From NCBI GenBank assembly GCA_030431975.1, contig JAUIHP010000006.1, positions 186,001 to 250,000 on the forward strand: a stretch of DNA of 64,000 nucleotides, written 5' to 3'. The position numbers and the translations under genes were made by a program. The stretch is from a bacterium. GTDB lineage: Bacteria > Eisenbacteria > RBG-16-71-46 > CAIMUX01. The notes beneath the pieces were generated by a model that was not told the origin of the DNA, did not search any database, and was given only the letters and a program-made list of their open reading frames with translations. This document shows positions 10,201 through 17,932 of the stretch, one piece after another. Each line of letters begins with the position of its first letter. Position 1 is the first letter of the stretch.

Positions 10201-11946
10201 CTTGGGCGCCGTCGGCCATTGCGCATCGAAGTTGGCTGTCAGGTCGCCGCTCTCGGCGACGGTCAGGTCAGCCAGCACCCGACCCAGATCGCCGACGACA
10301 CGAAGTCCACGAACTTCGACGCCCGAAGCCCACGCAATCCGGGCCGGGTTCGCGGCCCCGCCCAACGCGGGGTAGGACGGCCGCGACACGGGGCCGGTCA
10401 TCGGAACGGCCGCATCCAAACCCGAAACGGCGAGAACCTTTCGCGCGCCCGGTCGGGACAGCACTCGCAAAGGAGCAGTTCGAAGACTTTGAAAGTCCGC
10501 CGCCAATTCGCCGCGGACATCCGCCTGCAGGTCCTGCGAAACGAGCCCGACCCAAAGGTCGAGCGGCGTCTCTGTAAGGCGATCCGTGTCGGCCCGCAAA
10601 CGAGCGTCGTTCAGTTCGGCTCCATTGATCGTGCCGGAACCGTTGAGGGAAAGTGCGAGCCCAGGCTTGTTCGACGTGCCCGTGATCCGGGCTTGAGCCG
10701 CGACCTGCAAGTCTTCGGTCTGGGGAGGCGACGGCATCCATGGTTCGAGGAACGTGAACGAGTCGGCCCAGGCTTGAACACCGACGTCCATGGTTTCGGA
10801 GTCGCCCGCTCCCGATGCTTCGAGCTTGAGGCCCCGTGCATCGACCTCGCTCTCTCTAAGTTCCCATCGACCTTCCGAGAATCGTCCGTCCACCTGGACC
10901 GCATTCCACAACTCGTTCGAACCCAACGAAAGCTTGGCTTGGTACGAAGGCGTTCCCTCGAGTTCGATCCTTCCTTCGATCTGCGCCTGCGTCGCGGACT
11001 TGAGAGGAAGCTCCGGAAGGTCGCGCAGTGGGGGACGTTGTCTCAGAACATCGACTCCCGGGATCTCGATTCCTCCGTCGATGTTCGTCGCCGTGAGTTC
11101 CGTGGGGGACTTACGTTCGATGACGAAGTTCAGGTTCGCGTCCAGTCCGCGAACACCGGCGACCGAGTCGGTCAGTTGCAGCCGGATCGTCCTCGGTTGC
11201 GGACTGGAAAGCTCGAGCTGGGCTTTCCAGTCTTCTGCGAGTTGGACTTCGGCCTGACCCTGGGCGGTTGCGTTCAGAAGATGCAACGAGAGATCGGAGG
11301 TCAGCCGGGGGTCCGTCGGCCGGTCTCCTCGAATATCGGCCTTGAGTGCGAACGCCCCACCGCCTGCGGTCGACAGGTCCGCGGAAAGATCCACCCGCCC
11401 ACGCAGGACGACCGTGTCGGAAACTCGAACGCGATCGAGACCGACGATGAGTTCGTCAACGACGAGGCTCGGCACGCCCTGCAATACACCGGGATTGAGG
11501 AACGGAATGCCGCCGCCTTCCTCTGAGGACGCGGGCTTCGGCTTCGGTTCCTTCTTGGGCATGGAAGCCAGAGTCCGCTGCAGTGCCGGCAGGTCGAGAT
11601 AGAGCGAGTCGGCCCGCAAAGTTTTCACTCGCAGGTTTCGGCCGAAAAGAGCATCCACATCCAGGTCGAGACGCAACGCGTCCGTCTGCACAAGCAGGGT
11701 GTCGCCCTCACCAAACCAACGAAAGTTTCGAACCTCGACCGCTCCGGAGTGCGACGAACGCACATCCGCGTGCGCAAACTTACCGGGAAGGCTGCGGTCG
11801 GCCTGAGCCAGTCCGCGTTGGACTGCCGTCGTTCGAAGAGGCGGATAGAAGACCCAACTCAGCACGGTCAGGCCAGCCAGCCCGATGAGGCTCGCCACAA
11901 TGAGGAAGACCGTAAAGGCCGCCCGTTTCCAAACCTTGCCCGTCAC
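7294..11946 (-). CDS. tamB: TamB-family translocation and assembly module protein (DUF490)
   Basis: 1550 residues. One N-terminal membrane segment (about residues 11-33) is followed by a very long beta-rich repetitive body of AsmA/TamB type and a C-terminal DUF490 region ending in NLEYLLTRHLRLETFYGPRS and a terminal SEY. Such proteins span the periplasm and work with TamA/BamA-family barrels in outer-membrane assembly or lipid transport. Start is GTG at 11946; its G is shared with the tamA stop (TAGTG), so the two genes are translationally coupled. An odd low-complexity insert with three 13-residue units (ANRDSSFVAPTGS type) sits at about residues 1264-1302, encoded by 39-bp DNA repeats. Assignment is strong from length, context and C-terminus. 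Confidence 0.93.
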   Translation of the reverse strand: MTGKVWKRAAFTVFLIVASLIGLAGLTVLSWVFYPPLRTTAVQRGLAQADRSLPGKFAHADVRSSHSGAVEVRNFRWFGEGDTLLVQTDALRLDLDVDALFGRNLRVKTLRADSLYLDLPALQRTLASMPKKEPKPKPASSEEGGGIPFLNPGVLQGVPSLVVDELIVGLDRVRVSDTVVLRGRVDLSADLSTAGGGAFALKADIRGDRPTDPRLTSDLSLHLLNATAQGQAEVQLAEDWKAQLELSSPQPRTIRLQLTDSVAGVRGLDANLNFVIERKSPTELTATNIDGGIEIPGVDVLRQRPPLRDLPELPLKSATQAQIEGRIELEGTPSYQAKLSLGSNELWNAVQVDGRFSEGRWELRESEVDARGLKLEASGAGDSETMDVGVQAWADSFTFLEPWMPSPPQTEDLQVAAQARITGTSNKPGLALSLNGSGTINGAELNDARLRADTDRLTETPLDLWVGLVSQDLQADVRGELAADFQSLRTAPLRVLSRPGARKVLAVSGLDAAVPMTGPVSRPSYPALGGAANPARIAWASGVEVRGLRVVGDLGRVLADLTVAESGDLTANFDAQWPTAPKILSDRLELRPGLADTLRQAWGRDGPFKVSGNVQGTGETMAGRLRLDLPGPHTLASLLPDSSNTEGLGSIRGSADFRQSKDQLNLVAHLAGEAWLDSLYANVSQVGEEWAVERAELSVLGAHLEGGGNWGRNNNLLFELRMADLDRLKSVFPKPTAGLSASVDGTVVVGGSADNPQLEVAMTGSAGREAQEGGEPLAIEAWTLRAQRDSSRLDADLDLPTGVTGLPLVVSSAELSLSSASSSGLPVDLSFRAEGPELAASADIWVESAATDSSESVWRIRGDALDVVVRGRSLSSREVFQLVVDPAAQRYQVADLRLEGDIGSLTMDGVLQPMDSDLEATADLRLPERPEELELPDWAWAERVRMDFRVQGTSGLNLDLLMEGVPWTKTPLDAQAQIRTEAERFVLSAFVTQEDDSLLTVKGAAPGSVQILPTRVEGGDGPVELLVDLKEFPVPVPARDQEEPEQMILSGQMLADGLASAPQFQGDFEATFPDWPEMSQLRAVATARYASESGVAAIRLAALKRNGSPASADSLVVGTARVPVALSLYPVSLELPEDADISARLSADKLNLQEFEPLLPSDFSVRGQATVSLKVDGPRDNPNLEGAIRATALEAKLADGSRVAASSRLNLSGSLLRPRVTGKVDVASGLLVVPEAKKDLLPAEGSSRLLELRVSERGTVYGPANRDGSVSSPSGSANRDSSFVAPTGSAHRDSTVAASSGQTSGAAINPAEIVPDLDVTIDIPGAVWIRGRGLEVELEGSLRATYEEVPVLTGTLEARSGHFRLLGRYFEIQSGVVGFYGEPEIDPDLDLVLQARVDETQVFVEVTGTALSPQLRLRSEPQMEEGDILSLLLLGRTLDQLDDDQTELLESRAADVAAGFGATQLGARLSGQLGVDLVSVQQGSQPNSGNALVIGKYLSPRILLKYEQALQSSADFLVNLEYLLTRHLRLETFYGPRSQSGVEFNWISEY
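8041..8157 (-). repeat. Three 39-bp in-frame tandem repeats within tamB
   Basis: The core gtcccgattggc recurs at 8068, 8107 and 8146, exactly 39 nt apart (the first copy has one substitution). The units encode A(N/H)RD followed by a Ser/Thr/Ala-rich stretch, 13 residues each, just before the DUF490 part of TamB. In frame, so they lengthen a linker without breaking the protein. Confidence 0.85.
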
Positions 11947-13817
11947 TAGAACGGATGCCCCACGAGAAGGTGAAAGACCACGTTGGGGTCGCCGGACTCA
12001 GAGGTCGGACGATCCAGCGGAAAGCCGAAGTCGACGCGGACCGGACCGACCGCGGTTGACCAGATGATCCCGAATCCCGCAGCGGTTTCCAAATCCGTCA
12101 GCCCCATCGCCTCGCGATTTTCCCAAACCTGAGCCGCGTCGAGGAAAGCCGCGGCACGAATCGCTTTCCAGACCGGAAACCGAAGTTCTGCGCCCAACTC
12201 CAGTTTGGCCTCTCCTCCGGTCGGAGTGTTCGTGGAGTCCAAGGGTCCGAGACGATTGCGCTTGTAGCCACGCATCGAACTGGCGCCGCCAGCAAAGAAA
12301 CGTTCCGTTGCAATCAACTCATCTCCGCTCGGATCGGCCCAGCCCAGAAAGGCGCGAGCGGCAAAGACGGAGCTGGTGCTGACGGGCATGTAGTGCGAGA
12401 TCGAAGCCTCGTAGGCAACGAATCGGGTGTCGACAAACTGCGTCGGCAGCACGGTGCGCACCTGGAACCACATCGTCTGACCACGGGACGGATCGAGACG
12501 GTCGTTGGTGTTGTCGTAGGCGACGTTTCCGAAGAGCCGAAGCTGGGTTTCGTCGGTGTCTGCCCTCTGCCCCGGCTCCAGTTCACCGAGAAGCTTCGTG
12601 CGAACACGCTCGAGTTCGACACCGCCCCGAATCGTCGTGTCGAATCCGCGCCTGAGAACAAGGGAGATGTCTCCACCCTGGGTCCGCGCTTCGTACGCCT
12701 CTTCATACTCCCAACCGACCTTACCGGTCAGTTCACCGCGCACATTCGCACGGAAGAGAGCCGGCCACCAAACGGACGACTCGACTCCACGACGCGGAGC
12801 CGAGAAGAGTCCGCCGACTTCAAATCCCCGTCCGCGCCGGAAAATGTTGCGATGCTGCCAGCGTCCCTGTACCCGCAGCAGTTCCTCCGACCAAAAACCG
12901 ACACCCGTCTCGAGGCTTCGCGGCGGACGGTCGACCAAACGAATGATGACGTGAACGGTTCCGGTCTCTGCATCGCGATCGAACGATTCGTCTTCCACGA
13001 TGTCGACGCGAACCTGTTTGAAAAGGCCGAGCAGTCGCAGACGGTTCCGGGCCTGCTCCAAACGCTTCCTCGAGTAGAGCGTACCGCCCTGAATTCCAAA
13101 GACGCGCCGAACCAAACCTTCCAGATCGGTTCGCGTTCCCTTGACTTCCAGCCAACCGAAGCGACAGAGCGGTCCCGGGTCGGCATCAAAGACGACTCGA
13201 ACGTGCGTCGTATCGATTGGAACGACGCGAGCTTCGGTTTCTGCGCGCGCGTAGCCGCGATCGACCAGCGCCGTCCAGAGGGAGGTCTCGCTTCCGTCGA
13301 CCGACGCATCGGTGAACCGGTCTCCCCTTCGGATCGTCAGCCAGTCACTTTCCTTGATCCCACCGGGAACGCCCGTCGTTTCGATCTCCGCCACTCGCAC
13401 CGGCAATCCCGGATCGATTTCCAGGCGCACCGAAACGACGTCTTTCTTTTTCTTGGCGCTTTCGACGATGACATCGACCTGCGCATTGGGATACCCGTTG
13501 CGAGCCATGAAGAGCCGAGACCGTTCCAGGTCCTGCGAAAGTGTCTGGGGATAGAAGGTGGCCTTCTCCTGCGTCAGAAACTGTTTTTCGCCGGACAAAG
13601 CCAAGCCCTTGGTCAGCCTGTCGGCCAACTCGTCGTCGATACCTCGGACGCGAAATGACTCCACTTGAGATCCGCGGAAGCGGCTGTATTCCCGGTCGAT
13701 GTCCTGAGCCGTCCACTCCTCGGCCAGGGCGGTGGAAGAATGGAGACAAGCGCAGAGCAACATGACGAAGACGAAGAAAAGGACAGGGACGGTCCCCATG
13801 ACGGGACTCGGCAGCAT
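11946..13817 (-). CDS. tamA: TamA/BamA-family outer-membrane barrel (Omp85)
   Basis: 623 residues. A hydrophobic signal peptide (VPVLFFVFVMLLCACLHSS) is followed by about three POTRA-like domains (for example PVRVAEIETTGVPGG, then GWLEVKGTRTDLEGLV) and a C-terminal 16-strand barrel with the Omp85 lid-loop motif in the form FFAGGASSMRGYKRNRLG, ending in aromatic HPF. Inserts and assembles outer-membrane proteins, with TamB as partner; the genes are fused by a TAGTG overlap. The frame is open far upstream into the antiporter gene, but that part is shadow; ATG at 13817 or 13799 gives a proper signal peptide. The start lies inside a set of 24-bp repeats. A general BamA role is possible, but adjacency to tamB favours TamA. 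Confidence 0.92.
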   Translation of the reverse strand: MLPSPVMGTVPVLFFVFVMLLCACLHSSTALAEEWTAQDIDREYSRFRGSQVESFRVRGIDDELADRLTKGLALSGEKQFLTQEKATFYPQTLSQDLERSRLFMARNGYPNAQVDVIVESAKKKKDVVSVRLEIDPGLPVRVAEIETTGVPGGIKESDWLTIRRGDRFTDASVDGSETSLWTALVDRGYARAETEARVVPIDTTHVRVVFDADPGPLCRFGWLEVKGTRTDLEGLVRRVFGIQGGTLYSRKRLEQARNRLRLLGLFKQVRVDIVEDESFDRDAETGTVHVIIRLVDRPPRSLETGVGFWSEELLRVQGRWQHRNIFRRGRGFEVGGLFSAPRRGVESSVWWPALFRANVRGELTGKVGWEYEEAYEARTQGGDISLVLRRGFDTTIRGGVELERVRTKLLGELEPGQRADTDETQLRLFGNVAYDNTNDRLDPSRGQTMWFQVRTVLPTQFVDTRFVAYEASISHYMPVSTSSVFAARAFLGWADPSGDELIATERFFAGGASSMRGYKRNRLGPLDSTNTPTGGEAKLELGAELRFPVWKAIRAAAFLDAAQVWENREAMGLTDLETAAGFGIIWSTAVGPVRVDFGFPLDRPTSESGDPNVVFHLLVGHPF

Positions 13818-13926
13818 CCCACTGACGAACCTTGGCGAGGTCCCACTAATGCGTCTGCGCGTGGTCCTGCTGACCAACCCGGGCGTGATCCCTCTAGCGC
13901 ATCTCGGCGTGGTCACGCGGTCGATG
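13807..13926. repeat. Five degenerate 24-bp tandem repeats at the antiporter-tamA junction
   Basis: Units start at 13807, 13831, 13855, 13879 and 13903, each 24 nt, sharing the pattern cTcGGCgtGgTCCC-CT-acgaac; a weaker sixth unit precedes them at 13783. They cover the last codons of the antiporter gene, the 95-nt gap and the first codons of tamA. Seen directly by aligning the units by eye; conservation is partial. Confidence 0.7.
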
Positions 13927-16024
13927 GGTCTTCGGGAAGAGGCTCCCAACCCCTCGACTCCAGCCAATCCCAGGATTCGCGACTCTCTTCCTCGTGGATG
14001 GCGAAGAAGACCTTGTCTCCCTTTTTCGGTGTGTACTCGCCACCATAAGGAGTGCGTCGGCTTCCACGCTGAAGCGCGAGAGGAAGCATCGTCTCGGGGA
14101 AGAGAAAGCGGCGGACGGTCGCGGCGCCAACGATCGGGGACGGTCGCGCATCCTTTTTCTTTGTCTTCGCCTCGTCGTCGCGACTGCCGTCTTGTGGTTC
14201 CGTCTGAGCGGAGTCCACTGGATGGGGGTCCTTGGACGCACTGCTCTGCTCCGCGATCGGACGCTCGTCCGCATTCGAGTCCGCAGCCGAGTCCTTGCCC
14301 GTCGCGCCTCCCGAGTTCGCCGCGTCGGCGCCCGCCTTGCCCGGGCTCTCCTCGGCCTTGGTGAACGCCTTCGGATCCTTGAATTCGTAGGCCTCGATGG
14401 TGACCGTCTTTCGACGGAAGCGGACGTCCCACAGTTCCAGGTCCCGCTCCCTCGAGAAGAGGATGCTCGCCCCGATGGCATGCACCATCTCGTCGGTGAC
14501 GGTACCGTGGCCACGCTGCAGTCCGACGAACATCCGCGGGACTTTGTGCTCTTCCATCACCCTGCGGGCAAAGAGGAGATTGATTTCTTCGTTGGACGTA
14601 GCTGCGATACATGCGTAGCGAGAGTCGATCTGAGCGCGGGCCATGGAGCGCTCTTCCAGGGCGTTTCCGTAGACGACGCGAAATCCGTCGGCCTCAGCGG
14701 CCTTCGAGTTATCGGCGTTCGAATCCAAGAACACGACTTTGCTGCGTTGTTCTCCCGCAAGAACGCGGCCCATGGCGCGAGCCAGGTCGCTGGCCCCGAG
14801 AATGGCGTAACCCTGGTTCGACGGACGGGTCAAACCCAGGGCCCGCGCCACCAAGCCTCCCGTCAGTCCCTGAACCAGCACGGTTCCCGCGATGACCGCG
14901 AAAACCATGGCCCGCAGCTGGGTACCGCCTTCGATCCCAACGTCATCCAGGGATTGGGCGAAGATCGAGGCCACGGCCGCGGCCACGATTCCTCGGGGCG
15001 CCAACCAGCTGAGGAAGGCCTTGTCCCGCCAGGTGAGTTTGGATCCCCAGGTCGATGACAGGATGTTGAGCGGACGGACCAGGAACATGATGGCCAGGAC
15101 CGCATAGATTCCCGGCATGCCCAGGGCCATGACATCGGCGATGCGAACATCGGCAGCCAGCAGGATGAAGAGCAGGCCGATGAACATGACGGTGAGCTGC
15201 TCTTTGAACTCGAGCAGATCTCGCGAAACACGCGAACGAACGTTCCCCACAACAACGCCGGCCACGGTCACGGTTCCGATTCCGCTCTCGGGCATCATGT
15301 GGTTGCTGATCTGAAAGAGGAACAGGACGATGCCGAGAACGAAGATGTTCTCGAGCCCTTCGGGGATCAGCCTTCGCGGTTTGAGGAACAGGGCGATGAC
15401 GCCCCCGCCGACCAGGCCGCAGACCACTCCGATCGCAAGTCGCCCTCCGATCCCCGTCACTCCCGCCATGAGCGGTCCGCTGGGCTGGACTGCGATCGTC
15501 AGCGCAACGATGGCAATGATGGCGCCGACCGCGTCGATGAAGACGCCTTCCGCCTCGAGAATGGTCTCCAGGTTGTGTCGGATCTTGATTCGGCGAAGTA
15601 GCGGAGTGACCACCGTCGGTCCCGTCACGATGACCAACGTTCCCAGCAGAATCGAGAGCTGCCAGTTCCAACCGAGAACGAACCTGCCGACAAAAGTTCC
15701 GCCGATTGCGGTGACCAGTGCACCGACGGTGACCAGAAGCCGAATGACGCGCGCTTCGTGACGCAGGCGGCTGATGTTCATGTTCATGCCGCCTTCGAAA
15801 AGAATGACGGCGACCGCGAAGCTGACCAGTCCGTGAACGACTCCGGGGATCCTGCCCGGGTCGATGATGCCCGCAACGTCGGGCCCCAGCACGACTCCGG
15901 CAAGCAGCAGGAGGACGATTCCCGGCACCCGGAGGTGGCGAGCCAGGGACTGCATGAGGACGCCGGCCGCAAGTGCGATGGCGACAGTTAGTTCAGCATT
16001 CGGTCCATGTGCTGGGTTGGCCAT
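13913..16024 (-). CDS. CPA-type cation/proton antiporter with TrkA-N domain
   Basis: 703 residues. Residues about 1-395 hold some 12-13 membrane helices of a Na+/H+ or K+/H+ exchanger, including the conserved FEGG segment and an ion-site Asp in EAEGVFIDAVGAIIA. Residues about 400-530 form a TrkA-N-type nucleotide-binding domain (ILGASDLARAMGRVLAGEQ, VVFLDSNADN) that gates transport in related proteins. A low-complexity acidic linker (about 560-625) leads to a short C-terminal domain. Acts in the inner membrane in cation and pH homeostasis. Located just upstream of tamA-tamB on the same strand, possibly one transcript. Ion specificity cannot be read from sequence. Confidence 0.92.
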   Translation of the reverse strand: MANPAHGPNAELTVAIALAAGVLMQSLARHLRVPGIVLLLLAGVVLGPDVAGIIDPGRIPGVVHGLVSFAVAVILFEGGMNMNISRLRHEARVIRLLVTVGALVTAIGGTFVGRFVLGWNWQLSILLGTLVIVTGPTVVTPLLRRIKIRHNLETILEAEGVFIDAVGAIIAIVALTIAVQPSGPLMAGVTGIGGRLAIGVVCGLVGGGVIALFLKPRRLIPEGLENIFVLGIVLFLFQISNHMMPESGIGTVTVAGVVVGNVRSRVSRDLLEFKEQLTVMFIGLLFILLAADVRIADVMALGMPGIYAVLAIMFLVRPLNILSSTWGSKLTWRDKAFLSWLAPRGIVAAAVASIFAQSLDDVGIEGGTQLRAMVFAVIAGTVLVQGLTGGLVARALGLTRPSNQGYAILGASDLARAMGRVLAGEQRSKVVFLDSNADNSKAAEADGFRVVYGNALEERSMARAQIDSRYACIAATSNEEINLLFARRVMEEHKVPRMFVGLQRGHGTVTDEMVHAIGASILFSRERDLELWDVRFRRKTVTIEAYEFKDPKAFTKAEESPGKAGADAANSGGATGKDSAADSNADERPIAEQSSASKDPHPVDSAQTEPQDGSRDDEAKTKKKDARPSPIVGAATVRRFLFPETMLPLALQRGSRRTPYGGEYTPKKGDKVFFAIHEEESRESWDWLESRGWEPLPEDPSTA

Positions 16025-16109
16025 TGCGGGATTGTAGGGGGTCCGGAACCGGAAGGGAAAGGAAGCTTGCCGGGCTCGGGATCCGAACTGAGGAAAGCGC
16101 CGGGGGTAG

Positions 16110-16170
16110 AAAAAGGCCGTCTGCTCGCGTCCCGGCTCCGCATCAACCGGTACGATCCGAGCAGACGGCC
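16110..16170 (-). terminator. Long-stem terminator of the spondin-domain lipoprotein gene
   Basis: A perfect 13-bp stem (GGCCGTCTGCTCG at 16115-16127 against 16158-16170) with a 30-nt loop. On the minus strand the stem is followed by five T (16110-16114). It starts 32 nt beyond the lipoprotein stop codon. Stem quality is high; the loop is longer than usual. Confidence 0.75.
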
Positions 16171-16201
16171 ACGGTCGATCGCTCGACCGTTCCGGGCGTC
16201 A

Positions 16202-17497
16202 CTAGTTCACGGTCAGCGTCACGCGGATGACGTCGTCCACCGCCGGATAGTCGTAACCATCCTGGACAGTCTGCACGATGCCCTCGGTCGGGCCGGAATT
16301 GGCTCCACTTTGGCGCGGAGCCTGGTACATCCCGACACCCGGCTCTTCGTTGATCTCGGTACCGGCATCCCAAAGCCCGACCATGGCGGTGACGTCTGCG
16401 GCGCCGTCACTTCCCAGGGCAACGCCGCCGGGGAAGAGCTCGATCCCAGCCATGCCAGGGGCATAGAAGAGGTCGTTCGACTGAACGAACATCGTCGCGA
16501 ACGAGAGCATGTTTCCGGCCTCGGCGTCGAAGCTGAAGCTGTAGCTCATTCCCGGACCGATCGGCGCGCTACCGAATGTCCCCGTGTCCTCGAGGTCGTC
16601 CCGCATGGAAAGGGAAGACTGAAGCGGAGCCGGGTCGCCGTCCTCGGCCAACTCCTCCAGACCCGCACCGTCGTCCGCCGCTCCCGCAGAGAAGTACGGA
16701 GCCATTCCGTTGTGGGTGACCCAGACTCCCGGAGCCAGCGGAGTCGACGAACCGGCGAGGTTCTCGATGGTCACCATGAAGTTGGCGCCCATCTCGTTTG
16801 GAGTCGATGTAACGCTGACGGAGATGTTCTCGCCGACGTCCGGATAGGTGAACCCATCGTCGACCGGCTGGACCACACCCTCGGTCGCTCCACCCATGTT
16901 CGGCGGCTGGTAGGAACCGGCGCCCGGCGCCTCATTGATCTCGGTGCCCGCGTCCAAGAGCTGGAGCATCGAAGTCACGTCTCCGGCGACCGGATCGTCT
17001 CCGTTGAAGAGATTGATCCCGGACTCGCTGGGCGAATAGAAGAGGTCATTCGAGGCCACGAGCATGGTGGCGAAGTGAAGACGCTCGCCGGGCTCGGCCT
17101 CGAAGGTCGCCGTGAACATCCCACCCGGCGCCAGTCCGCCGTCGTTGATGGAGCCGCTGGCATTGGTCGTGGGCTTCGCGGCGACGGCCGTGAGGAGGTC
17201 GGCATTCAGTCCGTCTTCGGCCAGGCCTTCCAAGCCCTCGCCGCGATCCCGGGCGCCGATGTCGAACAGTGCCGCCGATCCGTTGGTCGTGGCCCAGACT
17301 CCGGGAGCGAGCGGACTCGGCTCCGTCAGGGCGTCGGAAACATTCTCGACGGTGAGGGTGAAAGAGGTCGGTCCTTCCGGCTCGATGATCGGGTCGTCAT
17401 CGTCGTCACTACAACCTGCGGCCAGACAAACGGCGGTCACCATCAGCGACATCGCCGTCCATTGAGGCTTCCAGGCTTGGGTCTTCGAAAAGCGCAT
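16202..17497 (-). CDS. Lipoprotein with two tandem spondin-type domains
   Basis: 431 residues. Signal peptide with lipobox LAAGC (Cys about residue 29) and an acidic linker SDDDDDP. The rest is an internal duplication: two domains of about 190 residues each share NVS or NLAG strands, LAPGVWxTxNGxAxxF, LxELAEDG, a flexible GSINDG or GTFGSAPIG segment, LxFATMxVxSNDLFYxP and LxDAGTEINExPGxGxYQxP. The LAPGVW to SNDLFY layout matches bacterial spondin_N domain proteins. Probably an envelope-anchored binding or matrix protein; the role is unknown. The gene is monocistronic, with its own terminator. Duplication is plain from the sequence; the domain name is from memory of the family. Confidence 0.85.
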   Translation of the reverse strand: MRFSKTQAWKPQWTAMSLMVTAVCLAAGCSDDDDDPIIEPEGPTSFTLTVENVSDALTEPSPLAPGVWATTNGSAALFDIGARDRGEGLEGLAEDGLNADLLTAVAAKPTTNASGSINDGGLAPGGMFTATFEAEPGERLHFATMLVASNDLFYSPSESGINLFNGDDPVAGDVTSMLQLLDAGTEINEAPGAGSYQPPNMGGATEGVVQPVDDGFTYPDVGENISVSVTSTPNEMGANFMVTIENLAGSSTPLAPGVWVTHNGMAPYFSAGAADDGAGLEELAEDGDPAPLQSSLSMRDDLEDTGTFGSAPIGPGMSYSFSFDAEAGNMLSFATMFVQSNDLFYAPGMAGIELFPGGVALGSDGAADVTAMVGLWDAGTEINEEPGVGMYQAPRQSGANSGPTEGIVQTVQDGYDYPAVDDVIRVTLTVN

Positions 17498-17932
17498 GCG
17501 GAATCCATCTCCTGTCCAAAACGGGCCAATCCCCGGCGTTTGTCAGTCGCGATTCCGGCCGGATGGAGCAGGCCGGGGAGCGCTGGAAACAGACCACCCG
17601 GCCGGGACCGCACGGGGAGGTATCCGACCGATTCGAAAGTGTGACCGGACGGTGAGGATCCGGCCACGACCCGCCGGCGAGGTTTGGCGCGGGACGCCAC
17701 CGAATCTGCTCCGGTGCGGAACGCCGCCGAACCGGCCGATGAAGGGTGGAAGGTTTCGGCTACGGTTGGCCGGGCGGAGGGTTTGACGGGGTCGTGCTGG
17801 ACCGGCCGATGAACGAAGGAATGGAGTTGCAGGGATGCGGTTGCAGGAATGGGGTTGTAGGAGGATGGGGGTCTGTGAGCTATACTCGTCGGATTGGCCG
17901 AAAATCAATCCGAGGAAGGACGAAGGACCGAA
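17498..17932 (+). promoter_or_regulatory. Divergent intergenic region with a possible typA promoter
   Basis: 435 nt between the spondin lipoprotein and typA, which point away from each other. TATACT at 17881-17886 resembles a -10 box about 47 nt before the typA start; no convincing -35 at the right distance is seen. The string accggccgatgaa occurs twice, about 70 nt apart. A good ribosome site (AGGA) precedes typA. No gene found here. Confidence 0.4.

Noticed and set aside
10219-11526. 435-codon plus-strand frame inside tamB
   Set aside because: Antisense shadow; composition (Arg/Gly-rich) is typical of reverse-frame translation.
13818-14612. An 888-residue reading frame that would extend TamA upstream
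   Set aside because: The extension overlaps the antiporter gene in another frame and has no family features; the signal peptide starts at 13817 or 13799.
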